64,000 bases of DNA from Streptomyces sp. GKU 895 (GCA_002027195.1 MWJO01000006.1:1-64000), one strand, 5' to 3'. Positions 47,067-57,029 are shown, numbered from the stretch's first letter. The notes: generated by a model not told the origin, from the sequence alone. Numbers and translations are program-made.

Positions 47067-48032
47067 CTACCGCTGCCGCTGTGAGCGCCACACCACGAAC
47101 AGGGCCGACGCCACCGCCGCGCCCCGCACCACCCAGGGCCAGGTGTCGGCGACCGCGGCGTTCATCTGCCCCTCGGCGATGGGCTCGCCCCAGCGGCCCT
47201 CGGTCCTGCCCCACAGCCATACGATCCCGGCGGTGAGCGCCAGGCCGGGCAGGTACATCACGGCCCACTTGGTCTCCGTGTCGGTCAGCCGCCGGGAGGC
47301 GTAGGCGATGAGCCAGCCGACGAGCAGCACGACGAGGTTGCCGATCACGGCGCCGACGACCAGGCAGCCGGCGGCGAGCAGCAGCAGGGGGTTGGTCCAC
47401 TTGCCCTTCGGCAGGGAGAACAGGCGCCGGCGCCGGGGGGCCACGGCCTCCTCTTCCGCCGATGTCTCCTCCGCCGCCTTCTCGACCGGCGGTTTCGGGG
47501 TCTCCTTCGGCGGCGGGGGCTTGAGCAGCTCGGGGATCTCCACGCCGCCGACGAAGCCGGGGACGCTCTCGCCGGCGCCGAACGGGGAGCCCTCCGTCCG
47601 CCACCAGTCCGGCGGGAGCGTGCTGTTCCCGAGCTCGGACGCGCCGGCGAGGTGCGGCGGGGCCGGGGCCTCGTCCGGGGTCTCGGCGGGACGCGGCTTG
47701 GGGATGATCCGGCGCAGCCCCTTGGGGCGCGGCTCCGCGACGTCCCGGTCCCGCTGCACGGGTACGGCGGTGGGGGTGGGCGTGGGAGCCGACGCGGTCT
47801 GCGGGGCGCCGCCGGCCGCGGTGACGACCTCGTCGGGGCTGCCGAGCCGGTCGATGATGCCGCGTACGGCCGCGGGGCTGTCCACGGGCGCCTTGGCGCG
47901 GCGCCGGTCGATCTCGTTGCGCAGCTCGGAGACGAGGCGCATGCGGGTGCCGGACGGCAACTGCCGCTGCTGCGCGACGTCGCCGACGCGGCTCAGATAC
48001 TCGTAGACGACCTGATCGCTCTCGATACCCAC
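47067..48032 (-). CDS. DUF1700-like N-terminal helix plus multi-pass membrane protein
   Basis: 321 aa from GTG 48032 (GGAGGGA ribosome-binding site). The N-terminal ~65 residues (YEYLSRVGDVAQQRQLPSGTRMRLVSELRNEIDRRRAK ... AVRGIIDRLGSPDEVVTAA) resemble the helical domain found in HAAS/DUF1700-type membrane regulators. A Pro-rich linker is followed by four hydrophobic segments at the C terminus. Function unknown; the layout suggests a membrane protein whose cytosolic helical domain senses or docks a partner. Confidence 0.8.
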   Translation of the reverse strand: MGIESDQVVYEYLSRVGDVAQQRQLPSGTRMRLVSELRNEIDRRRAKAPVDSPAAVRGIIDRLGSPDEVVTAAGGAPQTASAPTPTPTAVPVQRDRDVAEPRPKGLRRIIPKPRPAETPDEAPAPPHLAGASELGNSTLPPDWWRTEGSPFGAGESVPGFVGGVEIPELLKPPPPKETPKPPVEKAAEETSAEEEAVAPRRRRLFSLPKGKWTNPLLLLAAGCLVVGAVIGNLVVLLVGWLIAYASRRLTDTETKWAVMYLPGLALTAGIVWLWGRTEGRWGEPIAEGQMNAAVADTWPWVVRGAAVASALFVVWRSQRQR

Positions 48033-48185
48033 GAAGTCCCTCCGGGGGGCGGCGCGTTGAAACCCCCGGAGTGACGGTATCGCGCGCGGGGCGGCCGACG
48101 TAGCCGCGTACGGTCGTGCCGCCGGGGCGGGTTCCGACGCCCGAGCCACCCCTCACCGTCGTACCGACCGGATACCGTGGGTCGG

Positions 48186-50724
48186 ATGAGCACCCCGGCC
48201 ACCCCGCCCCGCTCCCTCGCCGAAGCCCTCCGGGCCACGGGACGACGTCTCCCTGGCCGCACTGCTGCGGGCCCGCCCCGACCTCATCACCCCCGTCCCC
48301 ACCGACCTCACCCAGCTCGCCACCCGCGCGGGACGCGTGCCTCGGTCGTGCGCGCCCTCGAACGCCTGGACCGGTTCGCGCTGCAGACCGCGGAGGCGCT
48401 GGCCGTGGCCGGGGACCCGGCGTCGTACGAGGAGCTGCTCGGGCTGATGGCCGGGGACGCCGGGGACCACGCCGTCGCCGCCGCGCTGCCCCGCGCGGTG
48501 GGCACGCTGCGCGAGCAGGCGCTGGTGTGGGGCGAGGACACGCGGCTGCGGCTGGTGCGCACCGCGCGGGAGCTGCTCGCGCCCTCGCCGCAGCATCCGT
48601 CACCGACCGGGCTCGGGCCGACCGTGCAGGAGGCGTCCGCGGGGATGTCGCCGGGGCGGATCCAGGAGATCGTGGCCGCGGCCGGGCTGCCGTCCACCCA
48701 CGACTCGGTGTCGGCGGTGGCCGCGCTGACCGGGCTGTTCACCGACCGCAAGCGGATGGCGAAGCTGCTCGGCGGGCTGCCGGAGGAGTCCCTCGACGTG
48801 CTGCGGCGGCTGATGTGGGGGCCGCCGTACGGGCAGGTCACCGCCGATCCGGCGCCCCGGCTGCGGCGGCTGCTGGACCTCGGGCTGCTGCTGCCGACGG
48901 CGCCGGGGACGGTCGTGCTGCCGCGTGAGGTCGCGCTGCATCTGCGGGGCGGGCTCGCGCACCGGGCGACCGAGCCGGTGCCGCCGGTCGTGGAGGCGGC
49001 GGCCTCGTACCGTCCACAGGTTGTGGACGCGACGGCGGCCGGGCAGGCGTACACCGCGCTGGCGACCGTCGAGGAGCTGCTGAAGGACTGGGACGAGGGC
49101 GGGCCCGCGGTGCTGCGGGCCGGCGGGCTGAGCGTGCGGGACCTGAAGCGGACCGCGGTCGCCCTCGACGTGCCCGAGCCGGTCGCCGCGTTCTGGGTCG
49201 AACTGGCCTACGCGGCGGGGCTGCTGGCCTCCGACGGCGAGGCCGACGAGCGGTACGCGGCGACCCCGGCGTACGACGAGTGGCTGGAACAGCCCCCCGC
49301 GGAGCGCTGGGCGCGGCTCGCACAGGCGTGGCTGGCGGCGACGCGGACGCCGGGACTGGTCGGCGGCCGGGACGCGAAGGAGCGGGCCCTGTCGGCGCTG
49401 GGTCCCGGCCTCGACCGCAGCGCCGCGTCGGAGGTACGACACCGGGTGCTGACCCTGCTGGCGGGGCTGCCGGAGGGGGCAGCACCGGCGGCGGAGTCGG
49501 TGCTGGCGCGACTGCGCTGGGAACGGCCGCAGCGCCGCGAGGACGACCTGCGCTCGCGACTCGCCCAGTGGACCCTCAGCGAGGCCGAGCTGCTGGGCAT
49601 CACGGGGCGCGGGGCACTGTCGGCGCACGGGCGGGCGTTGCTGGGGCCGGCGGCCGCCTCCGTCCGGGCCGCCGCGCAGGAACCGAAGCAGCCCGACGAG
49701 CCGACCGGCCCGGCGACAGGCTGCCCGTGCACCACCACCCCGTACCGGCACCCCACCCGGAACCCCTCTCCGCCGCCGAGCAGGCCGTCGCCGTCGCGGC
49801 CGCCGGGCGGTTGCTCGCGCCGTTGCTGCCCGAGCCGCTCGACCATGTGCTGCTCCAGGCGGACCTGACGGCGGTGGCGCCCGGGCCGTTGCGGCGGCCG
49901 CTCGCCGACATGCTGGACGTGCTCGCGGACGTGGAGTCGAAGGGCGGGGCGACCGTGTACCGGTTCACGCCCGGCTCGGTGCGGCGGGCGCTGGACGCCG
50001 GGCAGTCCGCCTCCGATCTGCACGCCTTCCTGGCCGCGCACTCCCGTACGCCGGTGCCGCAGCCGCTCGCCTATCTGATCGACGACGTGGCCCGCAAGCA
50101 CGGGCATCTCCGGGTCGGCGCGGCCTCCGCGTACGTCCGCTGCGACGACGACGCCGTGCTGAACGAGATCCTCGCCGACAAGCGGGCCGCGGGGCTGGGG
50201 CTCCGGCGTCTCGCCCCCACGGTCCTCGCCTCGCAGGCCGATCCGGCGGCCCTGCTGGACGGGCTGCGCTCGATGGGGTTCGCGCCGGCCGCCGAGTCCG
50301 CCGAGGGCGACGTCCTGATCGCCCGCGCACACGCCCACCGCACCCCGCCGCGCACCGCCCCCGAGCCGGTGCCGGACGGCCCGCCGGTGCCGGACGCCAC
50401 GCTGCTGGCGGCGGCGATCCGCGCGATCCGGGCCGGTGACCTGGCCTCCACGACCCCGCGCAAGCAGACCCCCGCGGCGGCCCCACCGGTGAGCTCCCGC
50501 GCACCAGCCCCGCCGAGACCCTCGCCACGATGCAGGCCGCCGTCCTCACCGGCGAGGCCCTGTGGATCGGCTACGTCAACGCCGAGGGCGCCGCCAGCCA
50601 GCGCGTCATCGCCCCGGTCCGGGTGGAGGGCGGCTTCGTGACGGCGTACGACCACACGGCGGACGAGGTACGGACGTACCCGCTGCACCGGATCACGGGC
50701 GTGGCCGAACTCGCAGGCGACTAG
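48186..50724 (+). CDS. Helicase C-terminal domain (XPB/Ssl2 N-terminal-like, WYL-like end) protein (four frameshifts)
   Basis: ATG 48186. Repaired length about 845 aa. Breaks: near 48238 (two bases lost) and 48333 (one G lost) cancel out and restore DDVSLAALLRARPDLITPVP; near 49719 (one base; gives DRLPVHHHPVPAPHPEPLSAAEQ); near 50487 (one C; gives APTGELPRTSPAETLATMQ). The central part (MSPGRIQEIVAAAGLPSTHDSVSAVAALTGLFTDRKRMAKLLGGL) and late part (PQPLAYLIDDVARKHGHLRVGAASAYVRCDD) match the helicase-associated family named helicase C-terminal domain-containing, and the last 70 residues (LWIGYVNAEGAASQRVIAPVRVEGGFVTAYDH) resemble a WYL domain. Stop TAG lies in the IS end. Coded upstream of the XPB helicase, with which it probably works. 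Confidence 0.85.
50721..50724. repeat. Candidate target-site duplication CTAG, left copy
   Basis: CTAG occurs immediately outside both proposed ends of the insertion element (50721-50724 and 52058-52061). YTAR targets are typical of IS5-group elements. Confidence 0.5.
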
Positions 50725-50732
50725 GGCGTGTT

Positions 50733-51062
50733 TTACAACTCGCTGACCTGCTTGGTGGGCCGTCCGGGGAAGTCGCGGGCGGCCATCCAGATGGTGAGGT
50801 CGCGGGCGATGTCGTTGACGCTCGTGGCCGTCGTGACCTCGTGCTCGTTGCGGGAGGTGTCACGGCGGACGATCTCGTAGCCGCCCTCGTCGAGGACGGC
50901 CACGGAGGCGAACCAGACAGGATCGTCCTCGTCGGGCTGGACGACCACGAAGGTGTTGTCGGAGTCGTTGAGGTCGCTGATCATCATGAACAGCGCGTCC
51001 TCAGAGGGGTCGTCGATGCGGTCGCCGTTCTCGCTGTCGGCGCCGTAGTACTGAGCCCCCAT
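50733..51062 (-). CDS. Hypothetical acidic protein inside the proposed IS ends
   Basis: 109 aa from ATG 51062. Acidic and compact: ENGDRIDDPSEDALFMMISDLNDSDNTFVVVQPDEDDPVWFASVAVLDEGGYEIVRRD. The pattern of beta strands with a buried Trp recalls Imm1-like immunity proteins, but the match is weak and I do not assign it. Its stop codon TAA overlaps the left inverted repeat. If the IS limits are right it is a passenger gene; otherwise it is a resident gene next to which the IS landed. Confidence 0.65.
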   Translation of the reverse strand: MGAQYYGADSENGDRIDDPSEDALFMMISDLNDSDNTFVVVQPDEDDPVWFASVAVLDEGGYEIVRRDTSRNEHEVTTATSVNDIARDLTIWMAARDFPGRPTKQVSEL

Positions 51063-51133
51063 CGTTGCCTCTCCCTCACCCTGAGCACCTGGTCGCGGTC
51101 AGCATGGCACGTGGCACCGACAGTTCAGGCCGG

Positions 51134-52003
51134 TCATAACCATTCGCCGATGGCGGCGATCAGAACGGTGGCTTCGAAGCGGACGGCGAGTTTGTCGAAC
51201 CTGGTGGCGACCGCGCGGTTGCGCTTGAGCCGGTTGATTCCGCACTCGACCGCGTGCCGGGCCTTGTAGTCCTCGCGGTCGAACGCTGGAGGCCGCCCGC
51301 CGGCTTTGCCGCGCCGTCTGCGGTTGGCGGCCTGGTCGGCGGGCTCCGGGATCGTGCAGCGAATTCCGCGCTTTCGAAGGTAGGCCCGGTTGGCGCGGGA
51401 GGAGTACGCCTTGTCGCCCCGTACCCGCAGCGGCCGGACACGAGGACGGCCCGGTCCGGTGCGGGGCACCCGGATGCCTTCCAGGACGGCGGCGAACTGA
51501 GGACTGTCACCACGCTGACCTGCGGTGACCAGCAACGACAGCGGCCGTTGTCCTTGCTCGCAGGCCAGATGGATCTTGGTGGTGAAGCCTCCCCGTGACC
51601 GGCCCAGGCCGTGGTCGTCGGGCTCGGTGCGGGTTCCGCCCGGCGGTTCCTTCTGTGCCTGTCCGTCACGGCGGGCGCCTGCGGCGTGTTGATGGGCTCG
51701 GCAGATCGTGGAGTCCACGTTGACCTCCCACGTGATCAGCCCGTCCGCATCCGCCCGGGCTTGCAGCCGGGTCAGCAGTTCGGGCCAGGTGCCGTCACGT
51801 TGCCAGCGGCGAAAGAGCCCGTAGACGGTCTGCCACGGCCCGTACTCCGACGGCAGATCCCGCCATGGAGCACCGGTCCGCACCCGCCACCGGATCCCGT
51901 CGATCAGCCTCCGCCGGCCCAACGATGGCCGCCCCAGCACTGCGACCGGCAACAGCGGCTCCAGCACAGCCCACTGCCCGTCAGAAAGATCCCCTCGCCC
52001 CAC
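51134..52003 (-). CDS. IS5-family transposase, full length
   Basis: 289 aa from GTG 52003. N-terminal DUF4096-type domain ([14 protein letters not shown] ... [36 protein letters not shown]), then a DDE domain with Asp in [15 protein letters not shown], Asp in VRGDKAYSS and Glu in [23 protein letters not shown]. All in one frame, so probably active. The penultimate codon is TTA (51139-51137), which makes full-length translation depend on the bldA tRNA. Confidence 0.95.
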   Translation of the reverse strand: MGRGDLSDGQWAVLEPLLPVAVLGRPSLGRRRLIDGIRWRVRTGAPWRDLPSEYGPWQTVYGLFRRWQRDGTWPELLTRLQARADADGLITWEVNVDSTICRAHQHAAGARRDGQAQKEPPGGTRTEPDDHGLGRSRGGFTTKIHLACEQGQRPLSLLVTAGQRGDSPQFAAVLEGIRVPRTGPGRPRVRPLRVRGDKAYSSRANRAYLRKRGIRCTIPEPADQAANRRRRGKAGGRPPAFDREDYKARHAVECGINRLKRNRAVATRFDKLAVRFEATVLIAAIGEWL

Positions 52004-52065
52004 ACCGCGATCATCACGGCACAGGGCAAGGGGCGAAGCCCACTTCTAAAACACGGCCTAGGCGG

Positions 52066-52611
52066 CTAGCAGTCGCTCACGGGGGCGTCCGCGGGCAGGC
52101 CGAAGTGGGTGCGGGCGGCGGCCTCCAGGGGCGAGGCCGTGACGGTGTCGTCGAGTTCGGCGCGGGTGAAGTGACCGAAGTGGGCCTGCGTCCACTCCGC
52201 GTACCCCGCCCCTTCGGGGGCCTGCTCCTGCGACACGATCCGGTAGCCGCCGACCGCGTCCGCGTCCCGCTCCAGGCGCAGCACCTGCGGGACGTGGGCG
52301 CCGGAGCACTCGACCAGGGCGTGCGCCTGGACGCCGTACTCCATGCAGAGCGTGTCGACGCCCGCCCGCACGACCCCGTCCCGCTCGTCCAGCTCCAGGG
52401 CCTCCGCGTGGCAGAACCAGCGCGCGTCGAGCTCGGGGACGCTCTCGCCGTACCCGGTGCCGTGCGACTCGGCGACGAGGCGGGCCTCTATCGCCGGACG
52501 TATCTCCTGCCACAGGTCGCTGTCGACGTCCTGCGGCCACACCACCCACGCCCCCGTGGCCACCAGCACCGCAGTGGCCCCGAGCCCGAACCCCCACCTC
52601 ACCACCGACAC
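52066..52611 (-). CDS. Hypothetical secreted or membrane-anchored protein
   Basis: 181 aa from GTG 52611. One N-terminal hydrophobic segment (WGFGLGATAVLVATGAWVVWP) without a clear cleavage site or lipobox, then a soluble domain with four cysteines (WFCHAEAL, DTLCMEYG, LVECSGAH, final SDC). Probably an extracytoplasmic disulfide-bonded domain. No family recognised. Divergent from the XPB helicase. Confidence 0.75.
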   Translation of the reverse strand: MSVVRWGFGLGATAVLVATGAWVVWPQDVDSDLWQEIRPAIEARLVAESHGTGYGESVPELDARWFCHAEALELDERDGVVRAGVDTLCMEYGVQAHALVECSGAHVPQVLRLERDADAVGGYRIVSQEQAPEGAGYAEWTQAHFGHFTRAELDDTVTASPLEAAARTHFGLPADAPVSDC

Positions 52612-52744
52612 GCGTGCTCCTCACTCCGCCGGTCCCCGCCCGACTAGACAGACAAGACGGGGCAGAGGTTGCGCCGACGGCCGGATCGGTTCCCGCCGGT
52701 ATGCGGCACACTGGACGTTTGGCCCGTGCGGAAGGGAAGTGCAC

Positions 52745-54388
52745 GTGAACGGACCGCTGATCGTCCAGTCGGACAAGACCCTGCTCCTGGAAGTCGACCA
52801 CGAGCAGGCCGACGAGTGTCGTCGGGCCATCGCGCCGTTCGCGGAGCTGGAGCGGGCGCCGGAGCACATCCACACGTACCGGGTGACGCCGCTCGGCCTG
52901 TGGAACGCCCGGGCCGCCGGGCACGACGCCGAGCAGGTGGTCGACGCGCTCGTGCAGTACAGCCGGTATCCGGTGCCGCACGCGCTGCTCGTCGACGTCG
53001 CCGAGACCATGGACCGGTACGGACGGCTGACGCTCAGCAAGCACCCCGCGCACGGGCTCGTCCTGACCACCACCGACCGGCCCGTGCTGGAGGAGATCCT
53101 GCGGTCGAAGAAGGTCGCGCCGCTGGTGGGGGCGCGGATCGACCCGGACACCGTCATCGTGCATCCGTCCGAGCGGGGACAGATCAAGCAGACGCTGCTG
53201 AAGCTGGGCTGGCCGGCCGAGGACCTCGCCGGGTACGTCGACGGCGAGGCGCACCCGATCGAGCTGGCCGAGGACGGGTGGGCGCTGCGGCCGTACCAGA
53301 AGCAGGCCGTGGAGAACTTCTGGCACGGCGGGTCCGGGGTCGTGGTGCTGCCCTGCGGTGCCGGGAAGACCCTCGTCGGGGCCGGGGCCATGGCACAGGC
53401 CAAGTCGACCACGCTCATCCTCGTCACCAACACCGTCTCCGCCCGGCAGTGGAAGCACGAGCTGGTGAAGCGGACCTCGCTGACCGAGGACGAGATCGGC
53501 GAGTACAGCGGGACGAGGAAGGAGATCCGGCCCGTCACCATCGCCACCTACCAGGTGCTCACCACCCGGCGTAAGGGTGTCTATCCGCACCTGGAGCTGT
53601 TCGACTCCCGGGACTGGGGGCTGATCGTCTACGACGAGGTGCATCTGCTGCCCGCGCCCGTCTTCAAGTTCACCGCCGATCTCCAGGCGCGGCGGCGCCT
53701 CGGGCTCACGGCCACCCTCGTCCGGGAGGACGGGCGGGAGTCGGACGTCTTCTCGCTCATCGGCCCCAAGCGGTTCGACGCGCCCTGGAAGGAGATCGAG
53801 GCGCAGGGCTACATCGCGCCCGCCGACTGTGTCGAGGTCCGGGTCAACCTGACCGACTCCGAGCGGCTCGCGTACGCCACCGCCGAGCAGGAGGAGAAGT
53901 ACCGCTTCTGTGCGACGACCGCGACGAAGCGGAAGGTCACGGAGGCGCTGGTCCGGCGGTTCGCCGGGCAGCAGATCCTGGTGATCGGGCAGTACATCGA
54001 CCAGCTCGACGAGCTCGGGGAGCACCTCGGGGCGCCGGTCATCAAGGGCGAGACGCCCAACGCCCAGCGCGAGAAGCTCTTCGACGCCTTCCGGGAGGGC
54101 GAGATCAGCGTCCTGGTCGTCTCGAAGGTCGCGAACTTCTCCATCGACCTGCCGGAGGCCACCGTCGCGATCCAGGTGTCGGGCACCTTCGGGTCACGGC
54201 AGGAGGAGGCGCAGCGGCTGGGTCGGGTGCTACGGCCCAAGGCGGACGGGCACCAGGCGCACTTCTACTCGGTGGTCGCCCGGGACACGATCGACCAGGA
54301 CTTCGCCGCGCACCGGCAGCGGTTCCTGGCGGAGCAGGGGTACGCCTACCGGATCGTGGACGCCGACGAACTGCTGACGGAGGGCTGA
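52745..54388 (+). CDS. XPB/Rad25-type DNA repair helicase
   Basis: 547 aa from GTG 52745. N-terminal DRD-like region (LIVQSDKTLLLEVDHEQADECRRAIAPFAELERAPEHIHTYRVTPLGLWNA), then SF2 motifs: Walker A LPCGAGKT, DEVH box VYDEVHLLP, SAT-like LTATLVREDG, motif V VANFSIDLPEA and VI QRLGRVLRPKADG. Bacterial XPB homologues act as 3'-5' helicases/ATPases in repair or transcription-coupled processes. The frame is intact. Confidence 0.95.
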   Translation: MNGPLIVQSDKTLLLEVDHEQADECRRAIAPFAELERAPEHIHTYRVTPLGLWNARAAGHDAEQVVDALVQYSRYPVPHALLVDVAETMDRYGRLTLSKHPAHGLVLTTTDRPVLEEILRSKKVAPLVGARIDPDTVIVHPSERGQIKQTLLKLGWPAEDLAGYVDGEAHPIELAEDGWALRPYQKQAVENFWHGGSGVVVLPCGAGKTLVGAGAMAQAKSTTLILVTNTVSARQWKHELVKRTSLTEDEIGEYSGTRKEIRPVTIATYQVLTTRRKGVYPHLELFDSRDWGLIVYDEVHLLPAPVFKFTADLQARRRLGLTATLVREDGRESDVFSLIGPKRFDAPWKEIEAQGYIAPADCVEVRVNLTDSERLAYATAEQEEKYRFCATTATKRKVTEALVRRFAGQQILVIGQYIDQLDELGEHLGAPVIKGETPNAQREKLFDAFREGEISVLVVSKVANFSIDLPEATVAIQVSGTFGSRQEEAQRLGRVLRPKADGHQAHFYSVVARDTIDQDFAAHRQRFLAEQGYAYRIVDADELLTEG

Positions 54389-54411
54389 GGGGCAGGGCAG
54401 GGCTGAGGGGG

Positions 54412-54597
54412 CTACTTCCTTCGGCGGATGCCGGCCTCTTCGCCGTACTCGCCGAGGATGATCACCTGGAACGCGGCGCCGGCGAAGACGCGTATCGCGC
54501 GAAGGGTGTCGCCGAGGCGGTGCGTGGGGTGGGTGTCGGTGAGGGGGGTCGCTCCGGAAGGGCGACCGGGGGCTGGGGTGAGGGTCGCTGCACTCAT
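54412..54597 (-). CDS. Small conserved hypothetical protein
   Basis: 61 aa from ATG 54597. Thr/Pro-rich start then HRLGDTLRAIRVFAGAAFQVIILGEYGEEAGIRRRK. The amphipathic helix and basic end look like a small DNA- or membrane-associated protein. From memory it is frequently found between XPB and helD in Streptomyces; function unknown. Confidence 0.65.
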   Translation of the reverse strand: MSAATLTPAPGRPSGATPLTDTHPTHRLGDTLRAIRVFAGAAFQVIILGEYGEEAGIRRRK

Positions 54598-54859
54598 GTC
54601 TCCATGGTGGCTTCCGAGGCATGAGGAGGGCATCGGCCCAAGGTCCCGACTTGCTGTGATACCTGAGTCGTAGGGGCCGTAGGGCCGCGTCCCCTAGGGG
54701 TGCGGGCCGCCGGAAATCCATTGGCGGCCTCTTACCGCGCTCACCTAGAATCTCCGCTCTTGCCCGCCTCCCTCGACGGAGCGCCGCCGTCCGGACGGAA
54801 ACCGGCCGGCACCTCGCAGCAGCAGCCACCCAGCCCGCAGCACCTTCGGAGGCACCCCC

Positions 54860-56920
54860 TTGTCCACGCCCGTCGACGACCCCGCGCCCCTGGACGACCC
54901 GCTCGGCCGCGAGCGCGGCCATCTCGCCGCGTCCCGTGCGGCCCTGCGCGCCATGCGGGAGGACGCCGAGTCCCTCGACATCAAGGACGTCACCGCGAAC
55001 TGGGTCAACGCCCAGATCCTGGAACGCCAGATCAACGAGCGGATCGCGGCCCTCGCCGACCTCAGCGACACCCCGCTCTTCTTCGGCCGCCTCGACTACC
55101 TGCACGCGCCCGGCACGGACCTGGCCGAGGGCGCGGAGGGCGAGCGCTTCTACATCGGGCGGCGGCACGTCCACGACCACGACGGCGACCCGATGGTCAT
55201 CGACTGGCGTGCGCCGGTCTCGCAGCCGTTCTACCGGGCGTCCAAGAAGGACCCGATGGACGTGGGCCTGCGCCGCCGCTTCGGGTACACGCGCGGTGAC
55301 ATCACGGCGTACGAGGACGAGCACCTCTCCGACCCGGCCGAGGCCGCCACCACCAGCAAGCTTCTCCAGCAGGAGATCGAGCGGCCGCGCGTCGGCCCGA
55401 TGCGCGACATCGTCGCCACCATCCAGCCCGAGCAGGACGAGATCGTGCGGTCGGGGCTGGGCGGCACGGTGTGCGTGCAGGGCGGGCCGGGGACCGGGAA
55501 GACCGCCGTCGGTCTGCACCGGGTGGCGTATCTGCTGTACGCCCACCGCGAGCGGCTGGCCCGCACCGGCACCCTGGTCATCGGGCCGAACCGGTCCTTC
55601 CTGCACTACATCGAGCAGGTGCTGCCCGCGCTGGGCGAGTTGAGCGTGCAGCAGGCCACGGTCGACGACCTGGTGGCGAAGGGCGTCGAGGTACGCGGCG
55701 GCGACGACGCGGCCGCCGCGGTCATCAAGGGCGACGCGCGGATGGCGGAGGTCCTGCGGCGGGCCGTCTACTCGCACGTGACGATGCCGACCGAGCCGGT
55801 CGTCGTCGTGCGCGGCTCGCGCCGGTGGCGGGTCCCGGCCTACGAACTGGAGGACATCGTCCGCGAGTTGCTCGACCGCGACATCCGCTACGGCGCCGCC
55901 CGCGACGCCCTCCCGCAGCGCATCGCGCACGCCGTGCTGGTGCAGATGGAGCGCTCGGGCGAGGCGCCGGACGACCGGGTGCAGGACTCGGTGGCACGCA
56001 ATACGGCGGTGAAGGCGGCCGTGAAGCAGATCTGGCCGCCGGTCGACCCGGCGAAGCTGGTACTGCGGCTGCTGACGGACGCGGACTTCCTCGCCGCGCA
56101 CGCGGAGGGGATCCTCGACGAGGACGAGCAGAAGACGATCCTGTGGGCGAAGCCGGTCCGTTCGGTGAAGTCGGCCAAGTGGTCCGCCGCGGACGCGGTG
56201 TTGATCGACGAGGCGGCGGACGTCGTCGAGCGCACGCACTCGCTCGGGCATGTGGTGCTCGACGAGGCGCAGGACCTGTCCCCCATGCAGTACCGGGCGG
56301 TCGGCCGCCGCTGCACCACCGGCTCGGCGACCGTCCTCGGCGACCTGGCGCAGGGCACCACGCCCTGGGCGACCCGGAGTTGGGACGAGGCGCTCGCCCA
56401 CCTCGGAAAAACGGACGGCGTGATCGAGGAGCTGACGGCCGGTTTCCGGGTGCCGACGGACGTCATCACGTACGCCTCCCGGCTGCTCCCGCACATCGCG
56501 CCGGGGCTGACGCCGGTGGCGTCGGTCCGTGAGAACCCCGGCTTCTTCGACCTCCGCGCGATCACCGGCACGGCCGAGGTGGTCGCCGCCTGCGAGGAGC
56601 TGCTGCGCAACGAGGGCTCGACGGGCCTGATCGCGGCGGACGCCCGCGTCCCGGCCCTGGCGGAGGCGCTCGACGCGGCCGGCATCGGCTACCTCGCGCC
56701 CGGCGAGGAGACGACCGAGGAGACCCGGCTGACGCTGGTACCGGCGTCGTTGGCGAAGGGGCTTGAGTACGACTACGTGGTCCTGGACGAGCCGCAGGCG
56801 GTTGTCGACGGGGAGCCGGATGAGCGGACGGGGTTGCGGCGGTTGTATGTGGCGCTCACTCGTGCGGTGTCGGGGTTGATCGTGACCCATGCGGCGCCGC
56901 TGCCGGTTCAGCTCGGCTAA
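54860..56920 (+). CDS. helD: HelD-type UvrD-like ATPase (RNA polymerase-recycling motor)
   Basis: 686 aa from TTG 54860 (GGAGG ribosome-binding site). The N-terminal coiled-coil region (RERGHLAASRAALRAMREDAESLDIKDVTANWVNAQILERQINERIAALADL) precedes UvrD motifs: Walker A GGPGTGKTAVGLHR, II VLDEAQDLSPMQYRAVGRR, III GDLAQGTTPW and the C-terminal LVPASLAKGLEYDYVVLDEPQ ... LYVALTRAVSGL. HelD proteins dislodge stalled RNA polymerase; the actinobacterial class can protect against rifampicin (HelR). Which subclass this is cannot be settled by eye. A TAGAAT -10 sits at 54746-54751. Confidence 0.9.
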   Translation: MSTPVDDPAPLDDPLGRERGHLAASRAALRAMREDAESLDIKDVTANWVNAQILERQINERIAALADLSDTPLFFGRLDYLHAPGTDLAEGAEGERFYIGRRHVHDHDGDPMVIDWRAPVSQPFYRASKKDPMDVGLRRRFGYTRGDITAYEDEHLSDPAEAATTSKLLQQEIERPRVGPMRDIVATIQPEQDEIVRSGLGGTVCVQGGPGTGKTAVGLHRVAYLLYAHRERLARTGTLVIGPNRSFLHYIEQVLPALGELSVQQATVDDLVAKGVEVRGGDDAAAAVIKGDARMAEVLRRAVYSHVTMPTEPVVVVRGSRRWRVPAYELEDIVRELLDRDIRYGAARDALPQRIAHAVLVQMERSGEAPDDRVQDSVARNTAVKAAVKQIWPPVDPAKLVLRLLTDADFLAAHAEGILDEDEQKTILWAKPVRSVKSAKWSAADAVLIDEAADVVERTHSLGHVVLDEAQDLSPMQYRAVGRRCTTGSATVLGDLAQGTTPWATRSWDEALAHLGKTDGVIEELTAGFRVPTDVITYASRLLPHIAPGLTPVASVRENPGFFDLRAITGTAEVVAACEELLRNEGSTGLIAADARVPALAEALDAAGIGYLAPGEETTEETRLTLVPASLAKGLEYDYVVLDEPQAVVDGEPDERTGLRRLYVALTRAVSGLIVTHAAPLPVQLG

Positions 56921-56954
56921 GAAAGTGCCTCATGATGCCGGGCGCCGAGTGCGG

Positions 56955-57017
56955 GTGCGCTGTGGCTGGTCGCGCCCGCGCGGCGGAGCCGCACATCGAA
57001 ACAGCCCCGCGCCCCTT
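56955..57017 (-). repeat. Streptomyces intergenic repeat, copy 2
   Basis: On the minus strand AAGGGGCGCGGGGCTGTTTCG, then GCGGCTCCGCCGCGCGG and GCGCGACCAGCCAC. It shares the AGGGGCGCGGGG and GCGCGACCAGCCAC blocks with the copy at 23404-23471. Lies between the convergent helD and cutC genes. Confidence 0.6.
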
Positions 57018-57029
57018 AGCGGCGGCAGC

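Larger units (their letters stand above)
50725..52057. mobile_element. IS5-family insertion element with an extra ORF
   Basis: The left end GGCGTGTTTTACAA and the reverse complement of the right end GCCGTGTTTTAGAA match at 12 of 14 positions; both are bordered by CTAG. The element is 1333 bp, larger than the usual 850-1000 bp for a one-gene IS5 relative, because it encloses the 110-aa ORF at 50733-51062 besides the transposase. The extent is inferred from repeats; a shorter element ending near 51130 with a lost or unseen left repeat is the alternative. Confidence 0.6.

Noticed and set aside
54598..54859. Rifampicin-associated element upstream of helD
   Set aside because: I looked for the conserved inverted repeat linked to HelR genes and saw only unrelated GC-rich sequence, so I do not assign the HelR subclass.
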